A stretch of 6,270 nucleotides of DNA from CAYXVB01 sp964467785. GTDB taxonomy: Bacteria; Bdellovibrionota; UBA1018. The notes under the pieces are model-generated. The model was given only the letters and a program-made list of their open reading frames with translations, was not told the origin of the DNA and searched no databases. The DNA lies in the NCBI GenBank assembly GCA_964467785.1, contig CAYXVB010000198.1, positions 1 to 6,270 on the forward strand. Direction: 5' to 3'. Below, in pieces: positions 1 to 5,880 of this stretch (position 1 is its first letter; each line of letters begins with the position of its first letter). The position numbers were made by a program, and so were the translations under genes.

Positions 1-455
1 GTCTTGGCGCCGTGATACTCGAGCACCAGATGGAGGCCCGAGGCGGCCGAAGCGGCGTTGGCTTCGTCCGAACCACAGCCAGACGCTAGCGTGCTGAGGG
101 GCGAGCGGGTGGCAAACTCACCGAGCGCCGCATCCACTTGAGCAAAGTCGCTGTCGGAAAGTGCTCCGTTCTTGATCTGGCCCTGCGGTGCGGGACCGGC
201 CTGCCAGGTCTTATTTTCGCTCACGGTGAAGCCGTGTCTCGCGACGCAGTGGGCGGAGGCCTCGACATTGGAAGAGCCGGATTCGATCCCGCAGTTGGAC
301 TGATAGGTCAGCCTCCACGTGGGACCTTGCTGAGTCTGATTCTCCGCCTGCGGCGGCGCTACTGCGGGAGCGGGAGTCTTGGAGCAGCCGGTGGCGATGA
401 TACATGCTGCCGCAATCACGGCGAGTCCTGCAAAACGGGAAAGCGCGCTATTCAT
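1..455 (-). CDS. putative lipoprotein, 3' end beyond window
   Basis: I do not recognise this protein; 151 codons are visible and no stop is reached before the window edge. It starts MNSALSRFAGLAV. The hydrophobic core (about residues 8-21) ends in ATG-Cys at residue 24, a reasonable lipobox, so it is probably a lipid-anchored periplasmic protein. A Pro/Ala/Gln-rich linker follows to about residue 45. The folded part contains Cys55, Cys70 and Cys127, which could form disulfides, and a motif DSDFAQVDAAL near 101-111. The start is well supported: reading on the minus strand, AGGAGG (468-463) lies 7 bases before the ATG. The gene is divergent from the lipoprotein gene starting at 615. Coding and lipoprotein calls are firm; function is unknown. 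Confidence 0.8.
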   Translation of the reverse strand, partial: MNSALSRFAGLAVIAAACIIATGCSKTPAPAVAPPQAENQTQQGPTWRLTYQSNCGIESGSSNVEASAHCVARHGFTVSENKTWQAGPAPQGQIKNGALSDSDFAQVDAALGEFATRSPLSTLASGCGSDEANAASAASGLHLVLEYHGAK

Positions 456-462
456 TGGATAC

Positions 463-468
463 CCTCCT
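463..468 (-). promoter_or_regulatory. Shine-Dalgarno of the leftward lipoprotein gene
   Basis: The minus strand reads AGGAGG here, a perfect anti-16S match 7 bases upstream of the ATG at 455-453. It fixes the start of that gene. It also stands out because most other genes in this window have no recognisable Shine-Dalgarno. Confidence 0.85.
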
Positions 469-540
469 TCGGGAAAAATGTGAGACGTGTAGGTGCGACG
501 CCTTCAGCGCGCCGCGAATGCCGGCACGGGTGCAATGGGT

Positions 541-558
541 GTGCCGCGATGGCCGCAC
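541..558. repeat. imperfect inverted repeat in the divergent intergenic region
   Basis: GTGC-C-GC GATG GC-C-GCAC can fold into a six-pair stem with one internal C-C mismatch and a four-base loop. It lies in the 159-base spacer between the two divergent lipoprotein genes (456-614), where an operator would be expected. There is no T-tract, so it is not a terminator. A chance GC-rich palindrome is possible. Confidence 0.25.
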
Positions 559-597
559 CGGGTTTGTCGCGAGGCTCGACGCAGATGCTCGCCTCTG

Positions 598-606
598 TGC
601 TAGAAT
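598..606 (+). promoter_or_regulatory. candidate extended -10 promoter element
   Basis: The sequence TGC-TAGAAT fits the extended -10 consensus (TGn followed by a TATAAT-like hexamer with five of six matches). The best -35-like hexamer is TCGACG at 576-581, with a long 19-base spacer, so the -10 would do most of the work. The predicted transcription start is about 613, only two bases before the ATG at 615. The mRNA would then be leaderless or nearly so, matching the lack of a Shine-Dalgarno. This is read by eye only. Confidence 0.4.
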
Positions 607-614
607 CATGGATC

Positions 615-1502
615 ATGCGAATGATGCGGAGATTGCGGAAATGGAAGTGGCGCCGCGCTGAACTCGTTGCTGGCGCGGCGATTCTCGCCACCGCCTGCGC
701 GAGCCCAGGCAAGTCGGGAGATGACCGCGTGGGCGATGCGGATTTGCACCGTCTTTCGCGGATCGTGCTTCGCAATCTGCACGCTCGCAGGCCTGCGGGC
801 CCGGGCGCGGACCCTCGCGTGATGCCAGGAGGGCCGGATTACAAGGGAACTCCGCTTCCGGACCATCGTTTTGACTGCCGACCGATTCGTGATCTCTTTT
901 CTACCGTCAAGCTCGCGCGGGTGCGTGACTGCGTGAAGAAGATTCCTGCGGGGACGGTATTGGTCTTTCGCATTCGTTATCGATCCCAGCCGGTGTTGGA
1001 GCTCGCCGAGGCACGCAACACGGCGGGTGAGCCCTTCGAGGCGCCGCCGGCTTGCGCACGCGAAGTGCTTGGCACGCTTCCAATGCCGCGGGAGATTTTC
1101 TTTCAAAGCGCGGAAGAAAAAGGGGGACTGGAATGTTACGCTTCGCGTCTCCCACTGGATTCGGACAAGGTTCTGAACACGCCCTGGCCATTCAAACGGA
1201 CCCAACTCAACGTGGAGTTCCCCCTGCCGTTGGTACCGGACGATGACGCCAAAACCTCGCTGCTCTTGCAGACTTGGGTGCTGACGCCCTTCTTTGGCTC
1301 GGAGAATGGCAGGATCGAGGCTCGCATCGTCCCTGATGCATTGTGTAAAGCCTGCATGGGCGAAAGCAATCTGAACACTTCGGGCCAACCGATACCGCCC
1401 CATTGGCCTGAAGGAGGCACGGAATTTCATTCAGAAACGCCTCCTCCTCCACCCCCGGAACCGGGTGCGGCTCTCGACACGCCCCCGCCTCCTTTGGAGT
1501 AA
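615..1502 (+). CDS. putative lipoprotein with proline-rich C-terminus
   Basis: This 295-aa protein is of unknown function. I chose the ATG at 615 because it gives a textbook lipoprotein signal: a very basic n-region (MRMMRRLRKWKWRR), a hydrophobic core LVAGAAILATA, and lipobox Cys28. The frame is open further upstream, but that part lies antisense to the neighbouring lipoprotein gene and looks non-coding. In-frame ATGs at 621 and 624 are alternatives. The mature part has six more cysteines (88, 106, 147, 174, 244, 247); the last two form a CKAC motif. The final 20 residues contain two proline tracts (six Pro around 276-281, four Pro at 290-293). No known domain is evident. There is no clear Shine-Dalgarno; a promoter-like element sits immediately upstream. 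Confidence 0.75.
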   Translation: MRMMRRLRKWKWRRAELVAGAAILATACASPGKSGDDRVGDADLHRLSRIVLRNLHARRPAGPGADPRVMPGGPDYKGTPLPDHRFDCRPIRDLFSTVKLARVRDCVKKIPAGTVLVFRIRYRSQPVLELAEARNTAGEPFEAPPACAREVLGTLPMPREIFFQSAEEKGGLECYASRLPLDSDKVLNTPWPFKRTQLNVEFPLPLVPDDDAKTSLLLQTWVLTPFFGSENGRIEARIVPDALCKACMGESNLNTSGQPIPPHWPEGGTEFHSETPPPPPPEPGAALDTPPPPLE

Positions 1503-1559
1503 AAGATTCAGCCGGAGTCGCTTCTTGCACGGATATCGGTGCTGGGTTAAGTTGCCGCC

Positions 1560-1877
1560 ATGTCGACTTGGGTCATCGTCAGTTGGGTAGCCGTCGCGAT
1601 TCTCACCGCCATCAATATCTTTGTCTTCCTGAAGTTGAAGGAAGCCAGTGAGCAGATGCTCAAGATGGCGTTTCCGAATGCCAAGAACATGCAGGACGCT
1701 CTCTCTCAAATGCAGGGCATGATGGGTGGAATGGGAGGCCTGGGTGGTATGGGCGGTATGCCCCGCGGTGGCGGTCGCGGCCCAGGGCGCGCGATCCCTG
1801 GCGGACAGTCTCAAGATGCGCAGCTCAAGGCCGCGATGGAAATGCTTCAGAAAATCCAAAAACAGAACAAGCGCTGA
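1560..1877 (+). CDS. small single-pass membrane protein with Gly/Met-rich tract
   Basis: This 105-aa protein has one N-terminal transmembrane helix (about residues 4-24), then a charged helix (KLKEASEQMLKMAF). A Met/Gly-rich stretch covers about residues 52-67 (MMGGMGGLGGMGGMP), followed by a Gly/Arg linker and a C-terminal charged amphipathic helix (about 86-103). The layout suggests a membrane-anchored protein with the tail on one side and helices that could oligomerise. The Gly-Met repeats recall the flexible tail of GroEL, but no other part is similar. It lies 57 bases after the upstream lipoprotein gene on the same strand, so co-transcription is possible. No Shine-Dalgarno precedes the ATG. 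I recognise no named family. Confidence 0.75.
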   Translation: MSTWVIVSWVAVAILTAINIFVFLKLKEASEQMLKMAFPNAKNMQDALSQMQGMMGGMGGLGGMGGMPRGGGRGPGRAIPGGQSQDAQLKAAMEMLQKIQKQNKR

Positions 1878-1891
1878 GCCGAGATCAATAC

Positions 1892-1942
1892 AAATTCAGC
1901 ATCATTCCGTCGGATCTGACTTCGATGGTGCAGGCTGATTTT
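1892..1942. terminator. possible bidirectional terminator stem at convergent gene ends
   Basis: AAATTCAGC (1892-1900) pairs with GCTGATTTT (1934-1942) with one mismatch in nine, around a 33-base loop. It spans the 24-base gap between the two convergent genes and the last codons of the DTW-domain gene. It carries a short T-run on the plus strand, as a small bidirectional terminator might. The stem is AT-rich and the loop long, so support is weak. Confidence 0.2.
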
Positions 1943-2624
1943 GACGCTGCTGGCGACGCGCCTTAAGCTCCTCGCGCTTGCGGTCCAGCAGGCGCGCAAA
2001 AGTCGAGCGCAGCTCCTCGCCCGCGCGCGGCGACTCACCTAAGGCCTCCAGGCATTCGGCGACGGATTCGATCGTGGAGAGACATTCGCCGCGCGGCTCG
2101 CGACGCAATTCCTTGTAGAGAGATTTGTGCTTGGGATTGAGGATCACGCGCTTGGCTTTTAAGAGCCAAGCGTTGCGCCACCACAGAGTTTTGGCCTGGC
2201 TCCACGTGCCGTCGAGAACGATCAAGCCGTCGAGGTCGCGTACGGAGGGCGGAGCCTCGAGAGGCACGCCCTTTTTGTCCACGAAAGTCACCGAGCCGGG
2301 CCTGCGCGCGGGGGCCGCGCCACCGTCAGCGCTTTTCTGCACGCCGCTGCCGAGATACAAAACAGCCCAGCGCGCGGGAGTCGTCTCACGACCGAGCGCC
2401 TTGGAGATATTGGGCCACGACAGGCCGATTTTCAGAGTCGAATTGGGAAGCGCGAGATGAGCGAGCCGGGCGGAGCCGAGATCTTTGTCCGGCTCCTGCG
2501 GGTGCTGGAGGATCAGGACGTGGAGGCGCGTCTTCTGAGGTTGGATCGCCTGGCAGACGCAGAGCGACTCGGGTTTGAGGCAGTTGGGGCATTCCTGGGC
2601 GGCGGCGATTTGTTTTTGGGTCAT
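1902..2624 (-). CDS. tapT: DTW-domain protein, TapT/YfiP-like tRNA-uridine aminocarboxypropyltransferase
   Basis: This 240-aa protein belongs to the DTW-domain family. Its characterised members (E. coli TapT, formerly YfiP) transfer the 3-amino-3-carboxypropyl group of S-adenosylmethionine to uridine 47 in the tRNA variable loop, giving acp3U47. Visible family marks are an N-terminal cysteine cluster (Cys12, 15, 22, 24; CPNC...CVC) likely to bind zinc, the QHPQE segment at 40-44, the signature DGTW at 138-141 followed by SQAKTLWWRN, and the STIE motif at 183-186. The C-terminal 25 residues are basic and Gln-rich, probably disordered. The start is the ATG at 2624-2622: it overlaps the upstream gene's TGA as ATGA and places the cysteine cluster right after the N-terminus. 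Family assignment is strong; the exact tRNA position modified is inferred. Confidence 0.88.
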   Translation of the reverse strand: MTQKQIAAAQECPNCLKPESLCVCQAIQPQKTRLHVLILQHPQEPDKDLGSARLAHLALPNSTLKIGLSWPNISKALGRETTPARWAVLYLGSGVQKSADGGAAPARRPGSVTFVDKKGVPLEAPPSVRDLDGLIVLDGTWSQAKTLWWRNAWLLKAKRVILNPKHKSLYKELRREPRGECLSTIESVAECLEALGESPRAGEELRSTFARLLDRKREELKARRQQRQNQPAPSKSDPTE

Positions 2625-3097
2625 TCGGGTTTCGTTTCCGTAGTCAATTCGGGGCGGGCCTTGCACGTTTGGCCGCAGGCCCCGCAAAGCGCGGTCACTT
2701 CGGGCTCCAGCCGGGTGCTCACATAGGGACGGAGCGGGCCGGGGGCCTGACAGCGCGGGCAGGGGGATTCGACGGCGAAGAACGAATACTCCTCCCCATA
2801 GTATTTTGCAAAGAGCATCGGCCCAGCGATGAAAAGGATGATGCCGTAGGCGATGCTTCCCCAAATCATGAACGCAAACGGCTCGAGCACTCCAAACGGC
2901 AGTAGCGCAAGCATGAGCGGAAAGAGAATCTTGAAAGACAGACGAAAACCGCGCCGGACGCGCTCCGAAGGCTGCCAATGGCGGACGCTCATCGTGGAAT
3001 CCCGGGGTTCGGGCGAATCACCGAAAACCCGGGCGTGAATCCGCTCGAGATGGGTCGGAGGAGGCTCTTTCCAGAGTGCGATCAGCCGGGCGAGCAT
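2621..3097 (-). CDS. two-helix membrane protein with C-terminal zinc ribbon
   Basis: This 158-aa hypothetical protein begins with about 55 mostly hydrophilic residues. It then has a helical hairpin in the membrane (about 56-74 and 76-97) and a cytoplasmic-type zinc-ribbon tail with CPRC at 113-116 and CGACGQTC at 138-145. The four ribbon cysteines are 113, 116, 138 and 141; Cys145 is extra. It is the middle gene of a minus-strand operon, starting 10 bases after the RadC-like gene and sharing an ATGA overlap with the DTW gene, so its translation is probably coupled to both. Only a weak GGTTAGGC sequence precedes the ATG. An internal Met at residue 36 is a possible alternative start. I recognise no family name; a link to tRNA or RNA modification is only suggested by position. 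Confidence 0.75.
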   Translation of the reverse strand: MLARLIALWKEPPPTHLERIHARVFGDSPEPRDSTMSVRHWQPSERVRRGFRLSFKILFPLMLALLPFGVLEPFAFMIWGSIAYGIILFIAGPMLFAKYYGEEYSFFAVESPCPRCQAPGPLRPYVSTRLEPEVTALCGACGQTCKARPELTTETKPE

Positions 3098-3107
3098 GCC
3101 TAACCGA

Positions 3108-3932
3108 TTATGGGTGCGCGGGCGAGGATAGTCCAGAATCGTCGGCGAGGCCGTCGATCCAGCAGCTGGCGCCGGTGGAGGTCACGATACCATGTCCGAG
3201 GCATTCCAGGCCGAGTTGTCGGCAGACCCGGGCCACATTGCGGGTCAGTAACTGGTCTTCCTCGGACGCCTCGGCGCGCCCGGAGGGATGATTGTGAAAA
3301 AGCCAGATGCCGCGGGGGCGTAGCGCGAGTATCCGCGCGAAAAGCTCCATGGGCTCCACGTTAACGTGCGTGCGCGTTCCGCGTTCGACTAGGCAAAATG
3401 GGCCGACTTCGACCGTCCCGCCACCCGCTCCGAACAGGGGTACAAACCCCAGCCATTCGCGTGAGTCGGCCAGGCGTTCGGAGGGGATCCGTCGCAGCGC
3501 CACCGTGCTCAGCGATGTGCCGATTGTGGTGCGGCCCGAATCCCCGCCAGTCCCTCGCGTGTTGCTCGCCGTCGAGCTCGTGATCCGCGCCCGGAAAGCC
3601 TGATATCTGCGCGCGATCTCGAAGACCGCGAGCAGGCGTGCGCGTCCGGCGTCCCCCAGTCCGCGCAGTTCAGGCAGAGGTTGGCCACGGGACTCGAGCT
3701 GGACAAAAAAGGCGCGCTCCAGATTGGAGTCTTCTTCCTGTCTCCTGGACGGACTCAAGGCCAAGGACGCGCCGCTGGCCCCTTCGAGGATCCGGCCCGC
3801 TAGTCCCATTGCGCCCAGGCCCGGAGGTCCGGGAGTGAGGATCAAGGCCAGGCATTCGCGGAGGCTCAGAGTATCGGGTCCATGGAGCAGGCAGCGTTCG
3901 CGCGGGCGTTCGGTGGGAGGTAGGTTTTTCAT
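3108..3932 (-). CDS. RadC-like JAB/MPN-domain protein (UPF0758 family)
   Basis: This 274-aa protein has the full RadC layout. An N-terminal RPRERCLLHG...LSLRECLALIL segment (9-32) is followed by a helix-hairpin-helix-like LRGLGDAGRARLLAVFEIARR (89-109) and a C-terminal JAB metal-site domain. The metal motif H-x-H-x7-S-x2-D is intact (His213, His215, Ser223, Asp226). Glu196 aligns with the catalytic glutamate of the family's HPREVF segment (here EPMELF). The family fold is a zinc metallopeptidase-like one; RadC's cellular role is unsettled despite the old DNA-repair name. It is longer than the usual 220-230 aa because of a Ser/Thr/Gly-rich, probably disordered linker (about 117-148). The ATG at 3932 lies just before the conserved N-terminus; it lacks a clear Shine-Dalgarno. 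First gene of the three-gene operon. Confidence 0.88.
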   Translation of the reverse strand: MKNLPPTERPRERCLLHGPDTLSLRECLALILTPGPPGLGAMGLAGRILEGASGASLALSPSRRQEEDSNLERAFFVQLESRGQPLPELRGLGDAGRARLLAVFEIARRYQAFRARITSSTASNTRGTGGDSGRTTIGTSLSTVALRRIPSERLADSREWLGFVPLFGAGGGTVEVGPFCLVERGTRTHVNVEPMELFARILALRPRGIWLFHNHPSGRAEASEEDQLLTRNVARVCRQLGLECLGHGIVTSTGASCWIDGLADDSGLSSPAHP

Positions 3933-3956
3933 GTTTCGATGTGCCAGAGCAGGAAC

Positions 3957-3994
3957 GATGCCTTGCGCGGCATCTCAGGGCGCTTTGCGCTGCC
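3957..3994 (-). repeat. two tandem inverted repeats upstream of the RadC-like gene
   Basis: GATGCC-TTGCGC-GGCATC (3957-3974) is a perfect 6-base inverted repeat. A second one (GCGC-TTT-GCGC, 3980-3990, extendable with a bulge to 3994) lies just beyond it. On the minus strand both precede the RadC-like ATG, the nearer by 24 bases, so they could fold in its 5' leader or end transcription from the FGE-domain gene. Neither is followed by a T-tract. The whole 3933-4102 spacer otherwise shows no ORF of interest and no convincing -35/-10 pair. Confidence 0.35.
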
Positions 3995-4102
3995 GGAAAT
4001 GGGACTTGTGGACAGGTTCCGGATCGCGCACCCGGCTACGATGTCGAGGGAAGGGGATCCAACGGCGTCGGGCTTGTCATGGGAGCGCAGGTCGTTGCGA
4101 GT

Positions 4103-5686
4103 CTAACGGAAAATCCGTGGCATCCAGGAATTTCGTTGCGGAGTGCGCCCATCCGTCGCCTTCAGAGTCCTTACTAGGCGGAAACCGATTTCTTCGTTGC
4201 CTTTGCCCGGTGCGTTGTGGTCGCGCTGGGCGGAACGCAATTCCTTCCGCTCACTCGACCAAGAGCCTCCGCGGAGCACGCGTCTTGTCGATAAAGACAG
4301 CAAGCCTGGGCCTTGAGGATCTACAGCGTGAGCAGGCCTGTTTTTTATCCATTTGTCGTGGACCCATTCCCATACGTTTCCAGGCATGTCATATAGTCCG
4401 TGTAGGTTGGGATTGACCTCCGCTACATCGCGCGTTTGATTGCCTGAATTGCCCACATACCATCCATAATATCCCGTCGCATGCGGGTCACTTCCGTAGA
4501 TAAAGGGCGAATCACTTTCCGCCCGTGCCGCGTACTCCCACTCGGCTTCGGTCGGGAGTCGATAGTTGTATTGGGTATCTAGCTGATTGAGCTTCTCAAT
4601 GAACTTTTGCGCATCATTCCATGAAACGCTCTCAACAGGACGGTTTGGGTACATCTCGATATCGCGACCGCTGATCTTGACCCGACTACCACCAGACTTG
4701 AACTTCGAGGGATTTTCTCCCATTACAAGCGACCATTGTAGCTGGGTCACCGGAGTCACCTGCATCTCAAATGGCTTTGTGAAGGTCACCTCATGCAGAC
4801 TTTCGTCCAGGTCGCGCCCGAATTCATTGTCGGGGCTTCCAAGCTGAACGCGCTTTCCTCCGGCTGGGAAATCGTAACTATTGAACTCGAAGCTCTCGCT
4901 CTTCGCGTCCGTAGGGAGGCGCCCGCCTGCGAGCTCCTCAAAAACGGAGAGGTTTGAGAATTTCGCGAAAGCGGGCTCTATGGCCCGAAGTTCGGACTCG
5001 GAAAGTCTCGATCGATACTCCGGATGAAGCGCCAGATACGCTGCCTTGGCCTGCGCTTCTTCGCCGCTCTTTGGCGTGGACCTCAGCCAGGAAGCCCAAT
5101 CCCCGTTGAGGGCTTGAATTTGCCTGAGGGCCCTCACATATGGTCCCGAGCGCCCAGGGAGCTGCATGGATTCGCGCTCCGCCAATACCTTTGCTGCGAA
5201 TTGTCGAATCTGAGGTTCACTCGAGAACAGGCAACGCTCCAAAGCTCGATCCCCGATATCCGATTTCAAGTCTTTTAAGAGGGACGGCAGCCACTCTTGT
5301 GCGACATAGTGTTCGAGGCTTGTTCCGCGGGAGATCTCACTGAGCCCTGAGAAGATTGGCTCCGGATCCAATCGGTAAGCTTCGTCCTGCAAGCTCTTAT
5401 TGATGGCCATGGCTTTTTTCGGATCCCACTTTAGTTGAGCGCCCTCAATCTTGAGCCATTCCTGAACGATGACATCCCGATTGGCATATTTACTTTTTAA
5501 CTGCGAGAGCACGATGGCACGAATCGTCTCCATATCATTCGGTGGGATCCGACCGGAGGTCATGGTGTGATCGAGCCTTCTCTTGAGCTTCCAGAGGAGC
5601 GCCTGATCATCCTTCCCAATCTTCTTGCCACCGGCTAAGAATTCAAAATAATCGACCGGGGACATGTCCAGGCTCTCCGGAATCAC
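4103..5686 (-). CDS. FGE-sulfatase/SUMF1-type domain protein with helical N-terminal half
   Basis: This frame encodes 527 aa from a GTG at 5686, the only usual start before an in-frame TAA at 5704-5702. Residues 1 to about 265 are mostly helical, charged and lack a signal peptide; the stretch about 130-245 could form short HEAT-like helical pairs. Residues about 270-507 form an FGE-sulfatase (formylglycine-generating-enzyme) domain: LGSPDNEFGRDLDES at 282-296, PVESVSWNDAQKF at 350-362, RLPTEAEWEYAAR at 376-388, GLYDMPGNVWEWV at 430-442, RVLRGGSW at 469-476 and IGFRLVR at 500-506. The two cysteines used by true FGE after GGS are absent, and the only cysteine is Cys152, so it is unlikely to make formylglycine. 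A binding or sensing role is more plausible. The N-terminus may really continue from the upstream frame, as described at the A7 junction. Confidence 0.82.
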   Translation of the reverse strand: MIPESLDMSPVDYFEFLAGGKKIGKDDQALLWKLKRRLDHTMTSGRIPPNDMETIRAIVLSQLKSKYANRDVIVQEWLKIEGAQLKWDPKKAMAINKSLQDEAYRLDPEPIFSGLSEISRGTSLEHYVAQEWLPSLLKDLKSDIGDRALERCLFSSEPQIRQFAAKVLAERESMQLPGRSGPYVRALRQIQALNGDWASWLRSTPKSGEEAQAKAAYLALHPEYRSRLSESELRAIEPAFAKFSNLSVFEELAGGRLPTDAKSESFEFNSYDFPAGGKRVQLGSPDNEFGRDLDESLHEVTFTKPFEMQVTPVTQLQWSLVMGENPSKFKSGGSRVKISGRDIEMYPNRPVESVSWNDAQKFIEKLNQLDTQYNYRLPTEAEWEYAARAESDSPFIYGSDPHATGYYGWYVGNSGNQTRDVAEVNPNLHGLYDMPGNVWEWVHDKWIKNRPAHAVDPQGPGLLSLSTRRVLRGGSWSSERKELRSAQRDHNAPGKGNEEIGFRLVRTLKATDGRTPQRNSWMPRIFR

Positions 5687-5696
5687 ACGGATCGCA

Positions 5697-5703
5697 TTTT
5701 TTT
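5697..5703 (-). other. A7 homopolymer at the junction of two reading frames
   Basis: On the minus strand seven A residues are read ATT AAA AAA ATG in the upstream frame, ending KKMRSV-stop. Re-reading one A (or adding one) gives AAA AAA AAT GCG and continues as KKNAIRVIPESLDMSPV straight into the FGE-domain protein. The shifted reading looks more natural than the unshifted one. This can be a frameshift mutation, a homopolymer sequencing error, or a -1 slippage site. Confidence 0.5.
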
Positions 5704-5877
5704 AATAACTAGATAATCCCCATCTGCGACTTTCCCTGCTTTCGTTCTATACCCAATGACGAAGTCAGACCCCTCTTTGGCCTTTGGATCCAGTTCGAAG
5801 CGGATCGTGATCCCTGTTCCTCTTGCTCCCTTATTTCCTGCTGCCGCATAAAACCCATCGCCAAAACTGGCATTTTC

Positions 5878-5880
5878 TCA
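5878..5880 (-). other. in-frame TGA inside an otherwise continuous coding frame
   Basis: The codons around it read CGC AAT AAT GCC GCC TGA GAA AAT GCC AGT TTT, so protein-like sequence lies on both sides in the same frame. A single CGA-to-TGA or TGG-to-TGA change would explain it. A 4-bp hairpin (GCCA-GTTT-TGGC, 5871-5860) begins 6 bases after the TGA, but it is too small to argue for selenocysteine insertion. Confidence 0.6.

Noticed and set aside
138..614. Upstream extension of the rightward lipoprotein frame by 159 codons
   Set aside because: It lies antisense to the well-supported leftward lipoprotein gene, reads as Arg/Gly/Cys-rich non-protein-like sequence, and would place the signal peptide in the middle of the protein.
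606..1430. 274-codon open frame on the minus strand
   Set aside because: It is a shadow of the rightward lipoprotein gene in GC-rich DNA; its residues are Arg/Ala/Pro-rich without domain features.
1431..1859. 142-codon open frame on the minus strand
   Set aside because: It lies opposite the membrane-protein gene and reads as His/Arg-rich sequence typical of an antisense shadow.
2625..2978. N-terminal extension of the DTW-domain gene by 118 codons
   Set aside because: It overlaps the membrane zinc-ribbon gene in another frame. The conserved cysteine cluster and the ATGA overlap place the start at 2624.
4103..4400. FGE-domain C-terminus as a diversity-generating retroelement target
   Set aside because: FGE-fold proteins are frequent targets, but there is no reverse transcriptase, template repeat or near-copy of this end in the window.
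3724..4416. 230-codon open frame on the plus strand
   Set aside because: It crosses the RadC-like gene, the spacer and the FGE-domain gene end in antisense and has no recognisable motif.
3485..5791. Seven GGATCC palindromes in about 2.3 kb
   Set aside because: More than expected by chance, but several coincide with Asp-Pro or Ile-Pro codon pairs within genes, and spacing is irregular; no array is seen.
5860..5880. Selenocysteine insertion at the TGA
   Set aside because: The hairpin after it has only four base pairs, and no selenoprotein-like context is seen at this residue. Nonsense mutation or sequencing error is simpler.
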